Below are positions 8,165 to 17,990 of a stretch of DNA of 64,000 nucleotides, piece after piece. Position 1 is the first letter of the stretch. Each line of letters opens with the position of its first letter. Both the position numbers and the translations under genes were made by a program. Under the pieces are notes generated by a model that saw nothing but the letters and a program-made list of their open reading frames with translations, was not told the origin of the DNA and did no database searches. This stretch comes from Nocardia carnea (GTDB lineage: Bacteria > Actinomycetota > Actinomycetes > Mycobacteriales > Mycobacteriaceae), in the NCBI RefSeq assembly GCF_029868855.1, contig NZ_JARWOV010000043.1, forward strand, positions 1-64,000, in the 5' to 3' direction.

Positions 8165-10315
8165 CTACTTACGCAGCGAGGCCGGGACCTCGAAGCGCTT
8201 ACCGTACTTCTCCGCCAGTTCGTCGGCCCGGGCCACGAAGGCTTCCTGGCCACCGGGGTAGCCGACGATGAACTGGTGCACGCCACCGGTCCAGGCCGGG
8301 AACCCGATACCGAAGATCGAGCCGATATTCGCGTCCGCGGTGGACTCGAGCACACCTTCGTCGAAACACTTCTGGGTTTCGATGGCCTCGGCGAACAGCA
8401 TGCGGTCGATCAGGTCCTGCAGCGGCACGTTGAAACCGGTGGTGGTCTTGAAGTGCTCGCGCAGCTGCGGCCAGATGTTGAGACGCTTGCCGTTTTCGTC
8501 GTACTCGTAGAAACCGGCCTTCTCGAGACGACCCGGGCGACCCTGCTCGACCATGTAGTCGACCACGTCGATGGCCGGATGCCGCTCGGTGCCCATGGCG
8601 GCGTCGCCGGCCTTGGCAGCCTCTTCGGTCTCCCGGGCGATCTTCTGCATGAGCTTCATGTTCAGCTCGTCGGTCAGCTGCAGCGGCGGGGCCGGGTAGC
8701 CCGCCTGCGAACCGGCCTGCTCGATGGTGGCGGGCTCGATGCCCTCACCCAGCATGGCGATCGCCTCGTTGACGAAGGTGCCGATCACGCGGGAGGTGAA
8801 GAAACCGCGGCTGTCGTTGACGACGATCGGGGTCTTCTTGATGGCGAGGGTGTAGTCGAACACCCGGGCCAGGGCCTCGTCGGAGGTCTTCTCACCCTTG
8901 ATGATCTCGACCAGCGGCATCTTGTCGACCGGCGAGAAGAAGTGGATACCGATGAAGTCCTGCTCGCGCTTGACACCCGCGGCCAGACCGGTGATCGGCA
9001 GGGTCGAGGTGTTGGAGCCCAGCAGCGCGTCCGGGGTGACGATATCCTCGATCTCCTGGAACACCTTGTGCTTGAGCTCGGTGCTCTCGAAGACGGCCTC
9101 GATCACGAAGTCGACGCCCTCGAAATCGGCGACATCGGCGCTCGGCTTGATCCGGTCGAGCAGCGCCTTGGACTTCTCCTCGGTGGTCTTGCCCCGGGAC
9201 AGCGCCTTGGCCTCGATCTTCTCCGAGTAGCCCTTACCGCGTTCGGCCGCCTCGATGGTGACGTCCTTCAGCACGACCTCGTAGCCGGCCTTGGCGGAGA
9301 CATAGGCGATACCGGCGCCCATCATGCCCGCGCCGAGCACGCCGACCTTCTTGATCTCGCGCTTGGGGACATCCTTCGGCCGCGAACCACCGTTGTTGAT
9401 GGTCTGCAGATCGAAGAAGAACGCCTGGATCATGTTCTTCGCGACCGGCCCGGTGAGCAGGTGCACGAAGTAGCGGGACTCGATCAGCGAGGCATCGTCG
9501 ATGCCGACCTGCGAGCCCTCGACCGCCGCGGCCATGATGGCGCGCGGGGCCGGCATATTGGCGCCCTTGAGCTGTTTGCGCAGGTTGGCCGGGAAGGCCG
9601 GGAGCTGGGCGGCGAACGCCGGGCTGGCGGGGGTGCCGCCCGGGATCTTGAAGCCCTTCTTGTCCCACGGCTGCACGCCGCCTTCGGGGTTGGCCTTGAT
9701 CCACGCCTTGGCGGCGGGCACCAGTTCGTCGACCGAGCCGACCAGCTCGTCGACCAGGCCGATCTCCTTGGCCTTGGCCGGCTTGTTGCGCTGGCCCTGC
9801 AGCAGCACCTGCATCAGCGCGTTCTGCAGGCCGAGCATGCGCACGGTACGGATGATGCCGCCGCCGGCGGGCAGCAGACCGAGGGTCGCCTCGGGCAGGC
9901 CGATCACGACGCCGGGGATATCGGCCGCGATCCGGTGATGGGTCGCCAGCGCGATTTCCAGGCCACCACCCAGCGCGGCCCCGTTGATCGCGGCCACGAC
10001 GGGCTTGCCGAGGGTCTCCAGCCGGCGCAGCGCCGACTTGATCTCGGTCAGCTCTTCCATCAGCTCCGGACCGTTGTCCGGGCCGACCTGCATCATGTTC
10101 TTCAGATCGCCGCCGGCGAAGAAGGTCTTCTTCGCGGAGGTCAGCACGACACCGGTGATGTCGTCCTTCTCGGCCTCCAGCCGGTCGACCGTTTCGGTCA
10201 TCGACTTCTTGTAGAGCTCGTTCATCGTGTTGGCGCCCTGGTTCGGGTCGTCCATCGTCAAAACGACGATGCCGTCCGAATCCTTCTCCCAACCGATCAT
10301 GTTGGCTTCGCTCAC
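8165..10315 (-). CDS. fadB: Fatty-acid oxidation trifunctional-type enzyme: enoyl-CoA hydratase / 3-hydroxyacyl-CoA dehydrogenase
   Basis: 716-residue beta-oxidation enzyme. The N-terminal crotonase domain carries the oxyanion-hole F-F-A-G-G-D-L and G-G-G-L-E segments and the catalytic glutamate region L-P-E-A-T-L-G-L-L-P. The middle starts with the NAD-binding G-A-G-M-M-G-A-G-I motif (about residue 330), followed by the 3-hydroxyacyl-CoA dehydrogenase domains to the C-terminus. It hydrates trans-2-enoyl-CoA and oxidises the L-3-hydroxyacyl-CoA. The start is a GTG at about 10315, 10 bases after AAGGAG; the ATG 15 bases inside is too far from that site. fadA lies 38 bp upstream, so the two subunits of the complex are co-transcribed, with a terminator hairpin after fadB. 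Confidence 0.94.
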   Translation of the reverse strand: MSEANMIGWEKDSDGIVVLTMDDPNQGANTMNELYKKSMTETVDRLEAEKDDITGVVLTSAKKTFFAGGDLKNMMQVGPDNGPELMEELTEIKSALRRLETLGKPVVAAINGAALGGGLEIALATHHRIAADIPGVVIGLPEATLGLLPAGGGIIRTVRMLGLQNALMQVLLQGQRNKPAKAKEIGLVDELVGSVDELVPAAKAWIKANPEGGVQPWDKKGFKIPGGTPASPAFAAQLPAFPANLRKQLKGANMPAPRAIMAAAVEGSQVGIDDASLIESRYFVHLLTGPVAKNMIQAFFFDLQTINNGGSRPKDVPKREIKKVGVLGAGMMGAGIAYVSAKAGYEVVLKDVTIEAAERGKGYSEKIEAKALSRGKTTEEKSKALLDRIKPSADVADFEGVDFVIEAVFESTELKHKVFQEIEDIVTPDALLGSNTSTLPITGLAAGVKREQDFIGIHFFSPVDKMPLVEIIKGEKTSDEALARVFDYTLAIKKTPIVVNDSRGFFTSRVIGTFVNEAIAMLGEGIEPATIEQAGSQAGYPAPPLQLTDELNMKLMQKIARETEEAAKAGDAAMGTERHPAIDVVDYMVEQGRPGRLEKAGFYEYDENGKRLNIWPQLREHFKTTTGFNVPLQDLIDRMLFAEAIETQKCFDEGVLESTADANIGSIFGIGFPAWTGGVHQFIVGYPGGQEAFVARADELAEKYGKRFEVPASLRK

Positions 10316-10353
10316 AGCTTTGTGTCTCCTTGTTGAATCAGTGACCGGTGGGA

Positions 10354-11565
10354 TCAGACCCGCTCGATGATGGTGGCCACACCCATGCCGCCGCCGATGC
10401 ACAGCGTGACGAGGGCGCGACGGGCGCCGCGGCGCTCCAGTTCGTCGACCATGGTGCCGGTGATCATGGCGCCGGTGGCGCCCAGCGGGTGGCCCATGGC
10501 GATAGCGCCGCCGTTGACGTTCAGCTTCTCGTCCGGGATCTGCAGATCCTTCTGGAACTTCAACACGACCGAGGCGAAGGCTTCGTTGATCTCGAACAGG
10601 TCGATATCGTCGACGGTCAGACCGGCCTTGGCCAGCACCTTCTTGGTGGCCGGGGTGGGTCCGGTGAGCATGATGGTGCTGTCGGCGCCGCTGGTGGCGG
10701 TGGCGACGATCCGGGCCCGCGGGGTCAGGCCGGAGGCCTTACCGGCTTCTTCGGTGCCCACCAGCACCAGCGCGGCACCGTCGACGATGCCGGAGCTGTT
10801 GCCGCCGTGGTGGACGTGGTCGATCTTCTCGACGAAGTGGTACTTCTGCAGCGCCACCGCGTCGAAGCCGCCCATTTCGCCGAGCCCGGCGAACGACGGG
10901 TTCAGCTTGGCCAGGTCCTCCAGGGTGGTGCCGGGCCGCATATGCTCGTCGCGGTCCAGCACGGTCAGGCCGTTGATGTCCTTGACCGGGACGATGGATT
11001 TGGCGAAGTAGCCGCCGGTGGTCGCCTTGGCGGCCAGCTCCTGAGAGCGCACGGCGTAGGCGTCGACGTCCTCGCGGGAGAAGCCCTCGATGGTGGCGAT
11101 CAGGTCGGCGCTGATGCCCTGCGGTACGACGTAGGTGTCGTAGTTGGTGGCCGGGTCGAGCATCCAGGCGCCGCCGTCGGAGCCCATGGGGACGCGGGAC
11201 ATGGACTCGACACCACCGGCGAGTACCAGATCGTCGAATCCGGAGCGCACCTTCTGGGCGGCCATGTTCACGGCTTCCAGGCCGGAGGCACAGAAGCGGT
11301 TGATCTGCACACCGCCGACGGTTTCGGGCAGGCCGGCGGTCAGCACGGTGGTGCGGGCGATATCGGAGCCCTGGTCACCGACCGGGGAGACGACACCGAG
11401 GATCAGATCCGAGATACGGTCCTCGTCCAGGTTCGGGAAGCGGTTGCGCAGCTCCTGCACCAGGCCAGTGGTGAGATCGATCGGCTTGACCGAATGCAGC
11501 GACCCCTTCTTGTTGCGGCCGCGCGGGGTGCGGATGGCCTCGTAGATGTAGGCCTCTGTGGTCAT
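10354..11565 (-). CDS. fadA: Acetyl-CoA acyltransferase (thiolase), beta-oxidation
   Basis: 403-residue thiolase. The acylated cysteine is in R-F-C-A-S-G-L-E near residue 90, the base histidine in [11 protein letters not shown] near 360, and the second cysteine in C-I-G-G-G-M-G near 390, so all catalytic residues are present. It cleaves 3-ketoacyl-CoA with CoA to acetyl-CoA and a chain shortened by two carbons. The start is ATG 11565 behind an AAGGAA-rich site; the frame continues 13 codons further upstream without support. First gene of a fadA-fadB operon transcribed away from dnaX. Confidence 0.93.
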   Translation of the reverse strand: MTTEAYIYEAIRTPRGRNKKGSLHSVKPIDLTTGLVQELRNRFPNLDEDRISDLILGVVSPVGDQGSDIARTTVLTAGLPETVGGVQINRFCASGLEAVNMAAQKVRSGFDDLVLAGGVESMSRVPMGSDGGAWMLDPATNYDTYVVPQGISADLIATIEGFSREDVDAYAVRSQELAAKATTGGYFAKSIVPVKDINGLTVLDRDEHMRPGTTLEDLAKLNPSFAGLGEMGGFDAVALQKYHFVEKIDHVHHGGNSSGIVDGAALVLVGTEEAGKASGLTPRARIVATATSGADSTIMLTGPTPATKKVLAKAGLTVDDIDLFEINEAFASVVLKFQKDLQIPDEKLNVNGGAIAMGHPLGATGAMITGTMVDELERRGARRALVTLCIGGGMGVATIIERV

Positions 11566-11865
11566 ATCGGAGTGTTTCCTTCCTAGGAATACGCCCGCCC
11601 GCACCTGGCGGAGCAGACGCGAGTTACCTCGCCGACCGGCCGTTCGACCGACCGTCCGTATTCAGTTGGCAGCGCGCTCACGGGCCGGAGAACCCGCGCG
11701 GGCATACGCTGTACAAACCACGGCACGAACCAGCGGACGGGTTTCCGGCGGCCCGCTCGTCAGGGCCCACCATAGAACCTCGCCTCGCGGAAGTCCGCAG
11801 CCACCCGCCCATAGTACCGCCGGATGCGAACTCCGGTTAACTTAACGTGGTCGAACCGGTGCTTG
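11566..11865. promoter_or_regulatory. Promoter region of fadA-fadB
   Basis: 300 bp between dnaX and fadA, no gene seen. It holds a small A+T-rich direct repeat, TTAAC TTAAC at about 11837-11846, at the dnaX-proximal edge; whether this is a regulator site is unknown. Confidence 0.35.
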
Positions 11866-14800
11866 TCAACCATTCAACGGGGTGGCGCCCAGCTCACTCG
11901 CCAGCAATTCCAGAGCGACCTCGTCCGGATCGCGCCGCTGCCCCGGATCGACCGGCCGCGCGGCGTCGGCGAGCATCTCCTGCTCCTCCTCCGGAGTGGA
12001 CGCCGGAACGGGGCCGGATCCGTAACCGTAATCGTCCGGCCCGGGATCGTCGGGGAGGTCCGGATAGTCCGGCGGGGGTATGTCGTCGTAGGGGGTCCCG
12101 GCGCCGCCCGGGCCGGAATTCCCGGGCGCCGCCGAACCGGGATCGCCGGCCGCCGAACCCGCCCGGGCTGCCTGGCTGGGCCGGGAGAACCGGGGGGCCG
12201 CGGCCCGGCGGCCGGATGCACCCGCCGCGCGGTTCGGCCCGGCCTCCCCACTACCGGCTCCGGCCTGCGCCGTGCCCCCGGCACCGGCGGCCTTCGTATT
12301 GCTGCCGGTCGCGGACTCCCCCCGCACGGATTCGCCCTCATCGGCCCCGGGCCGGCCGGTCCACGTCCGGCGCGGACCGCCTCGACGCCCCCCTTCGGAA
12401 TCACCGGAGTCGGTATCGCCGGACCGCCGCCCACCCCGCTCCCGGCCCCCGGGACCCCGCGAAACCTGCTGACCGGTCACCACCCACCGCACCGGATGTT
12501 CGTGCCCGAGCACCGCGGCGACCGCGGACCGGACGGCCTCCATCGGCTGAGGCTGGGACAACCGCTGCACCAGCGCCGCATGGTGGGCGAGGACGATCTC
12601 ACCCTGCTCCACACCGGCGACGGATGCACCGGAGGTGAGCATCGCACCGATGGTCGGCCCGAATTCCCGGACCTTCACCTTGATCTCGGCCCAGGCGGCC
12701 TCCACGGCGGCCAGCAACTCGGCGTCGGTATCCGGACCGGCGGCCCGGGCAGGGGCAGCAGATTCCATATCGGACCGGCCGGTGTCACCGTTTTCCGCGG
12801 TGGAACGGTCCGCGCCGGTCCCCGTCGTACGTTCCGGGTCGGCCGCACCACCGGACGCCTGCGCGGCCGGCCGGCCGGCCTCGGCTGGGTCGGCATCCGC
12901 ACGATCGCGCGCACCGGGCGCTGCCTGGGGCCCGGCACGATCGGCGCCCGCTTCCCTCGCCGGACGATCCCGATCACCAGCAGACCCCTGCGCACCCGGC
13001 CGGTTTTCCGCACGACTCCGATCACCGGTGGCCGCAGACGCGATCGCACCGCCTTCCTCACCGGCGTCGTTCTTCGCCCGATCCTCACCGGCCGCACGCT
13101 CGTCCGCACCGACTCCCAGCGATGGAGAAACTCGATCATCAGCAGCGCCCCGAGTTCCCGGCTGGTTTTCCGCACCGGTGCCGGCACTCGAACTTTCGCC
13201 TGGGGCCGTCTGCACGGCAGCACGATCCACCGCGCCGGGCTCCGCCGGGGAGCGGGGTCCGCTCTCCACGCCGGTCGTCGCCCGCGTATCCGCAGCGCGC
13301 GCATCGTCGAGGCCCGGCGCCGGGTCCATGTCTCCGGCTTCCGAAACGCCCTGTGGTTGCCCTGGGCTGCCGGGTTCGGCGATATCGGTCCGCACCGGAC
13401 CCGTCGGCTGCGACGGTCTCGTGGGCTGGCCGGCCGCAGGTGCGCGGTGCGGGCCGCCGCCGGTCGGCGCGACCGCTGTATCGGACGAATCCTGTGCAGC
13501 AGAGGCTGTCCGGTTCCGAGGATCCGGATCCGCCGGTCGTGGGGCGGGGCCGGCGGTGTGGGCGCCCGGCGGGGTATCGGCGGCGGAACCGCCGGGTGTG
13601 GGCGCAGTCTTGGATTCGCGCAGCGCCGCCAATGCCTCGGCTCCGCGCCGCCGGGACGGGTCCGCGGCGGGCCGGGCGGGTGCGGAGGGCGCACCAGCGG
13701 ACACCTGCCCCGGCTCGGCCGCACCTGCGGCCGGGGCAGCCGCAACTCCGGAAGCCACCCGCCGCTCCAGCTGTTCCAGCCGCTGCAGGGTCGCGGCATC
13801 GGAGGTATCGGCCGCGGGGAGCAGCATGCGGGAACAGACGACCTCGAGCAGCAATCGCGGCGCCGTGGCACCACGCATCTCCCCCAGACCGGCATGCAGG
13901 AGTTCGGCGCAGCGGGTGAGCGTCGCGGGTCCCAGCCGGGTGGCCTGATCGCGCATCCGGTCCAGCAGGTCGCCGGGTGCGGCGACGAGACCGCGTTCGG
14001 TGGCATCCGGTACGGCCTGCATCAGGATCAGGTCACGCAGCCGTTCGAGCAGATCCACCGCGAAACGGCGTGGGTCGTGGCCGGCCTCCATCACCCGGTC
14101 CACCGTGCGGAACAGCGCGGCGCCGTCGCCTCCGGCCAGCGCGTCGATCGCATCGTCGATCAACGCCACATCGGTCACCCCCAGTAATGCGACGGCGCGC
14201 GCATAGGTGACGCCGTCGCTACCGGCGCCCGCGAGCAACTGGTCGAGAACACTCAAGCTATCCCGCGGGGAACCCCCGCCGGCCCGGATGACCAGCGGAT
14301 ACACCGCCTCGTCCACCGGTACCTGTTCCTGGTCGCAGATATCGCCGAGCAGGCCCCGCATCGTGGCGGGGGGCAGCAGCCGGAACGGGTAGTGATGGGT
14401 GCGCGACCGAATGGTCGGCAGCACCTTTTCGGGTTCGGTGGTGGCGAATACGAAGATCAGATGTGCCGGCGGTTCCTCGACGATCTTCAGCAGCGCATTG
14501 AATCCGGCGGTGGTCACCATATGCGCCTCGTCCACGATGAACACCCGATAGCGCGACTCGGCCGGCGCGTAGAAGGCACGATCACGCAGTTCGCGGGTGT
14601 CGTCCACACCGCCGTGGCTCGCCGCGTCCAGCTCGATCACATCGAGGTTCCCGCCGCCTCCCGGAGCAAGCGATACACACGACGCGCAGGTACCGCACGG
14701 GGTCGAGGTGGGACCTTCCGCACAGTTGAGCGATCGCGCCAGAATCCGGGCGGACGAGGTCTTCCCGCAACCACGCGGACCGGAGAACAGGTACGCATGA

Positions 14801-14904
14801 CTGATCCGCCCGGTATCGAGCGCAGTACACAGCGGGTCGGTGACATGCTCCTGGCCCACTACGTCAGCGAACGTTGCCGGTCGGTACTTCCGGTACAGAG
14901 CCAC
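11866..14904 (-). CDS. dnaX: DNA polymerase III subunit gamma/tau
   Basis: 1012-residue clamp-loader subunit. It begins directly with the family's A-L-Y-R-K-Y-R-P; the P-loop G-P-R-G-C-G-K-T-S is near residues 43-51, followed by the four-cysteine zinc site (C-A-E-G, C-G-T-C, C), then D-E-A-H Walker B near 127 and the T-T-E-P sensor. Residues about 370-760 are an extraordinarily Pro/Ala/Arg/Asp-rich low-complexity linker, and the C-terminal piece is again Gly/Pro rich. It drives ATP-dependent loading of the beta clamp and holds the replicase together. At 1012 aa it is far longer than typical (600-800), all due to the linker. No obvious slippery-site frameshift was identified. Matches Rv3721c by position. 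Confidence 0.95.
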   Translation of the reverse strand: MALYRKYRPATFADVVGQEHVTDPLCTALDTGRISHAYLFSGPRGCGKTSSARILARSLNCAEGPTSTPCGTCASCVSLAPGGGGNLDVIELDAASHGGVDDTRELRDRAFYAPAESRYRVFIVDEAHMVTTAGFNALLKIVEEPPAHLIFVFATTEPEKVLPTIRSRTHHYPFRLLPPATMRGLLGDICDQEQVPVDEAVYPLVIRAGGGSPRDSLSVLDQLLAGAGSDGVTYARAVALLGVTDVALIDDAIDALAGGDGAALFRTVDRVMEAGHDPRRFAVDLLERLRDLILMQAVPDATERGLVAAPGDLLDRMRDQATRLGPATLTRCAELLHAGLGEMRGATAPRLLLEVVCSRMLLPAADTSDAATLQRLEQLERRVASGVAAAPAAGAAEPGQVSAGAPSAPARPAADPSRRRGAEALAALRESKTAPTPGGSAADTPPGAHTAGPAPRPADPDPRNRTASAAQDSSDTAVAPTGGGPHRAPAAGQPTRPSQPTGPVRTDIAEPGSPGQPQGVSEAGDMDPAPGLDDARAADTRATTGVESGPRSPAEPGAVDRAAVQTAPGESSSAGTGAENQPGTRGAADDRVSPSLGVGADERAAGEDRAKNDAGEEGGAIASAATGDRSRAENRPGAQGSAGDRDRPAREAGADRAGPQAAPGARDRADADPAEAGRPAAQASGGAADPERTTGTGADRSTAENGDTGRSDMESAAPARAAGPDTDAELLAAVEAAWAEIKVKVREFGPTIGAMLTSGASVAGVEQGEIVLAHHAALVQRLSQPQPMEAVRSAVAAVLGHEHPVRWVVTGQQVSRGPGGRERGGRRSGDTDSGDSEGGRRGGPRRTWTGRPGADEGESVRGESATGSNTKAAGAGGTAQAGAGSGEAGPNRAAGASGRRAAAPRFSRPSQAARAGSAAGDPGSAAPGNSGPGGAGTPYDDIPPPDYPDLPDDPGPDDYGYGSGPVPASTPEEEQEMLADAARPVDPGQRRDPDEVALELLASELGATPLNG

Positions 14905-14965
14905 GCGGAGAGTCTAAGGCGAACCTACGACTCGTGAGGCCGGGCCCTTCGACTACTTCCATCCG

Positions 14966-15000
14966 TGGGTTAACAGCGTTACGCTAACGTCATTAACCCA
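14966..15000. promoter_or_regulatory. Concentric double dyad, probable TetR-family operator of the MMPL/TetR operon
   Basis: Outer arms TGGGTTAA (14966-14973) and TTAACCCA (14993-15000) are a perfect inverted repeat, and the inner CGTTA-CGC-TAACG (14977-14989) is another. Both share the same centre, 14983. It lies 20 bp before the MMPL start and about 60 bp before dnaX, so the co-transcribed TetR protein is the obvious candidate to bind it. Confidence 0.65.
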
Positions 15001-15020
15001 TCTAGGCGGGGGCCCTGCTC

Positions 15021-17297
15021 ATGCTGATCCGAATCGCACAACTCGTTACCAGGTTTCCGCGGGCGATACTCGTCGGCGCACTGGCCGTCGCGCTGCTGTG
15101 CGGCATCTTCGGCGCCACCGCCGCGTCGGGACTGAAATCCGGCGGATTCGTCTCCTCGGACGCCGAATCGACACAGGCAGGCGAGTTGCTCGCGGACAAC
15201 TTCGAAGGCGCCGCACCCAATTACATCCTGCTGGTCGACTCGTCGGAAGGCGTCGATACCCCCGCCGTACGGGCCCGGGTCCAGGCGGCGATCGACACGA
15301 TCGGGGCGCACCCGGACACCACCAGCGTCCAGTCGTACTGGACCGCACCGTCACCCGCGGTGGCCTCGGCACTGCGCAGTACCGACGGAAAATCGGGGCT
15401 GATCGCGGTGCACCTGGACGGTGACGAAACACAGATGCAGGAAGCCGCGGGTGAGATCAGCGCCCAGGTGACCGGCACGAGCGACGGGGTCACCGTCCGG
15501 GCGGGTGGCGCGGCCGCGACCTTCCACGAGGTCAACGAGCAGATCACCCACGACCTGGCGGTCGCCGAGGCCGCGGCCATACCGCTGACCTTGATCGTGC
15601 TGGTACTGGTGTTCGGCAGCCTGATCGCGGCATCGCTGCCGCTGCTTGTCGGGTTGTTCGCGATCGCCGCCACACTGGCGATTCTGCGACTGTTCACACT
15701 GTTCACCGATGTGTCCATCTACGCCATGAACCTCACCACCGCACTCGGTCTGGCACTGGCGATCGACTACAGCCTGTTCATCGTGAGCCGGTTCCGGGAA
15801 GAGCTCGCGGGCGGTCTGGACCCCCGTGCCGCAACCGTGCGCGCCTTGCAGACAGCGGGCCGCACCGTGCTGTTCTCCGCTCTCACCGTGGCATTGTCGC
15901 TTTCGGCGATGCTGGTGTTCGACCTGTACTTCCTGCGCTCGTTCGCCTACTCCGGCGTCGCTGTCGTGGTGGCCGCGGCGGCTGCCTCGGTGATCGTCCT
16001 GCCGGCGGCGCTCGTACTGCTGGGTCACCGGGTGAACGCGCTGGACCTACGCGCACCGCTGTTGCGTTTGTTCGGACGCGAACCGGCGCCGCTGGGCGCC
16101 ATGGTGCCGGAACGGACGGGCTGGTATCGGCTGGTGATGCGGGTGATGCGGTTCGCTGTCCCGGTGTCCCTGGTGATCGTGGCGCTGCTGCTGGCGCTGG
16201 GCTCCCCGTTCCTCTCCGTGAAGTTCGGCTATCCCGACGAGCGTGTGCTCCCCGAGTCCGCCGCCAGCCGGCAAGTGGGCGACGAGGTGCGCGCCGAATT
16301 CCCGCGGGCCGATCCGGGCGGTAACACCACGATCGTGCTGAACGGCTACCAGGACGAGCAAGGCGTTGCCGCATACGCGTCCCAGTTGTCCGAAGTCGAC
16401 GATGTCACGGGAGTCTTGTCCAGCGCGGGAGTGTATGTCTCCGGTAACCGGCTCGCGCCCACTCCGCCGGGGATGGCCAACGACACCGGCACCTATCTGA
16501 CCGTGAACACCTCCCTCGACCCGTTCTCCCCCGCCGGAGGCGACCAACTGACGGAACTCCGGGCAGTGCCGGCCCCGGCGCCCCCGCTCTTCTCCGGGGC
16601 CGCCGCGATGAACGAGGATTCCCTCGACGCGCTGGCCGACCGGCTCCCCCTGGCGGCACTCCTCATCGTGCTGGCCACTTTCGTAGTGCTGTTCCTGTTC
16701 ACCGGCAGCGTCATCCTGCCGCTGAAAGCACTGCTACTGAACACCCTTTCGCTCACGGCGGCCTTCGGCGCCATGGTGTGGATATTCCAGGACGGCCACC
16801 TCGAGGGTCTGCTCGGTTTCACCGCCGTCGGCTACCTGGTACCGACCATGCCGATCCTCATGTTCTGCCTGGCCTTCGGCCTGTCCATGGACTACGAGGT
16901 TTTCCTGCTGTCCCGGATCCGGGAAGAATGGCTGCACCGCCGCGCCGGCCGCACCGGCGGCGAATTCGCGGCCGAGGACAACACCGCGTCCGTCGCCATC
17001 GGCGTGGCCCGCACCGGCCGGATATTCACCGCCGCCGCCGTACTGATGGCCATCGTGATCGGCGCACTGGCCACCTCGCAGGTCTCGTTCATCCAGCTGA
17101 TGGGGTTGGGTTTGACGTTGACGGTGCTGGCCGACGCCACCATCATCCGCGCGCTGCTGGTGCCGGCGCTGATGCGATTGATGGGCCCGCTCAACTGGTG
17201 GGCCCCGAAACCGCTGGCCCGCCTGCACGACCGGTTCGGGCTCGGCGAGGAAACCGGGCCGCGCCCGGCCGCCGCCGAACCACCGGTGCGCGTATGA
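15021..17297 (+). CDS. MMPL/RND-family membrane transporter (first of three)
   Basis: 758-residue transporter with the MMPL layout: one N-terminal helix (residues about 12-32), a large extracytoplasmic loop, a block of helices from about 185 to 330, a second loop and a second helix block from about 545 to 720. The conserved membrane signatures A-I-D-Y-S-L-F and S-M-D-Y-E-V-F-L are both present, carrying the proton-relay Asp/Tyr pairs. Family members export lipids, glycolipids or siderophores using the proton gradient; the substrate cannot be told here. The ATG start follows GGCGGGGG. The stop overlaps the start of a TetR gene by 4 bp (ATGA), so transporter and regulator are translated together. 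Confidence 0.92.
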   Translation: MLIRIAQLVTRFPRAILVGALAVALLCGIFGATAASGLKSGGFVSSDAESTQAGELLADNFEGAAPNYILLVDSSEGVDTPAVRARVQAAIDTIGAHPDTTSVQSYWTAPSPAVASALRSTDGKSGLIAVHLDGDETQMQEAAGEISAQVTGTSDGVTVRAGGAAATFHEVNEQITHDLAVAEAAAIPLTLIVLVLVFGSLIAASLPLLVGLFAIAATLAILRLFTLFTDVSIYAMNLTTALGLALAIDYSLFIVSRFREELAGGLDPRAATVRALQTAGRTVLFSALTVALSLSAMLVFDLYFLRSFAYSGVAVVVAAAAASVIVLPAALVLLGHRVNALDLRAPLLRLFGREPAPLGAMVPERTGWYRLVMRVMRFAVPVSLVIVALLLALGSPFLSVKFGYPDERVLPESAASRQVGDEVRAEFPRADPGGNTTIVLNGYQDEQGVAAYASQLSEVDDVTGVLSSAGVYVSGNRLAPTPPGMANDTGTYLTVNTSLDPFSPAGGDQLTELRAVPAPAPPLFSGAAAMNEDSLDALADRLPLAALLIVLATFVVLFLFTGSVILPLKALLLNTLSLTAAFGAMVWIFQDGHLEGLLGFTAVGYLVPTMPILMFCLAFGLSMDYEVFLLSRIREEWLHRRAGRTGGEFAAEDNTASVAIGVARTGRIFTAAAVLMAIVIGALATSQVSFIQLMGLGLTLTVLADATIIRALLVPALMRLMGPLNWWAPKPLARLHDRFGLGEETGPRPAAAEPPVRV

Positions 17298-17989
17298 CCG
17301 GGCGGCCGCGGTCACCGCGTGGATCCGGTGGTCGCCTACGCGCGGAGATCATCGCCGCCACCCGGGAACTGCTCGAACGGACGGGCAGTGTCGAGGCCGT
17401 ATCGATTCGCGCGGTCGCGGGGATGGTGGGTGTCAGCGCACCGTCGATCTACCGGCATTTCGCCGATAAGGAAGCGCTGATCGAGGCTGCGGTGGCCGAG
17501 GTTTTCGAAGCGTTGAACACCGCCATGCAGGCCGCGGTCGACCCGGCCGACCCCCCGCCGCTGCGGCTGCGGCGGCTCGGCTTGGCCTATGTCCGTTTCG
17601 CCCTCGACCATCCCGAGCAGTACCGGCTGGCCACCATCCCCACCCATACCTCCGGCGCAGTGGACCTGGTCCTCAGCAGTGGCGCCTACCGCTACTTCAC
17701 GACCACAGTCGAAGAATCCATGGCAGCCGGATTGATCGACCGCGGTGACCCGACCCCACTGGTTCTCGAACTCTGGGCCGCCGCGCACGGTATCGCCTCC
17801 CTGCTGCTGGCGAAACCGTTTCTGCCGTGGGGCGATCCGATGGCCGTGGCCGCCCGGGTTCTCGACGCGGCCTGTGCCGGACACGTCGTCACCGAATTGA
17901 TCGGCCCGGAGGCAGGTCCGGAGCAGATGACCGACTGGCTCACGCAACTGCGAAACCGGGTGCGCGGCACCGGGCGGGCCGCCGGCTGA
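17294..17989 (+). CDS. TetR-family regulator of the upstream MMPL gene
   Basis: 231 residues. The N-terminal helix-turn-helix is typical: I-I-A-A-T-R-E-L-L, then V-S-I-R-A-V-A-G-M-V-G-V-S-A-P-S-I-Y and R-H-F-A-D-K-E-A-L-I, within residues 15-65. The C-terminal domain (TetR_C type with W-A-A-A-H-G-I-A) should bind the ligand and dimerise. It overlaps the transporter stop by 4 bp. The concentric dyad at 14966-15000 is its likely operator, giving feedback control of export. It converges with the metallopeptidase gene with only one base between stops. Confidence 0.9.
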   Translation: MTGRPRSPRGSGGRLRAEIIAATRELLERTGSVEAVSIRAVAGMVGVSAPSIYRHFADKEALIEAAVAEVFEALNTAMQAAVDPADPPPLRLRRLGLAYVRFALDHPEQYRLATIPTHTSGAVDLVLSSGAYRYFTTTVEESMAAGLIDRGDPTPLVLELWAAAHGIASLLLAKPFLPWGDPMAVAARVLDAACAGHVVTELIGPEAGPEQMTDWLTQLRNRVRGTGRAAG

Positions 17990-17990
17990 C

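Noticed and set aside
11824..14187. Long plus-strand frame opposite dnaX
   Set aside because: Arises from the Pro/Ala-rich linker of dnaX; composition is Arg/Pro/Gly without motifs.
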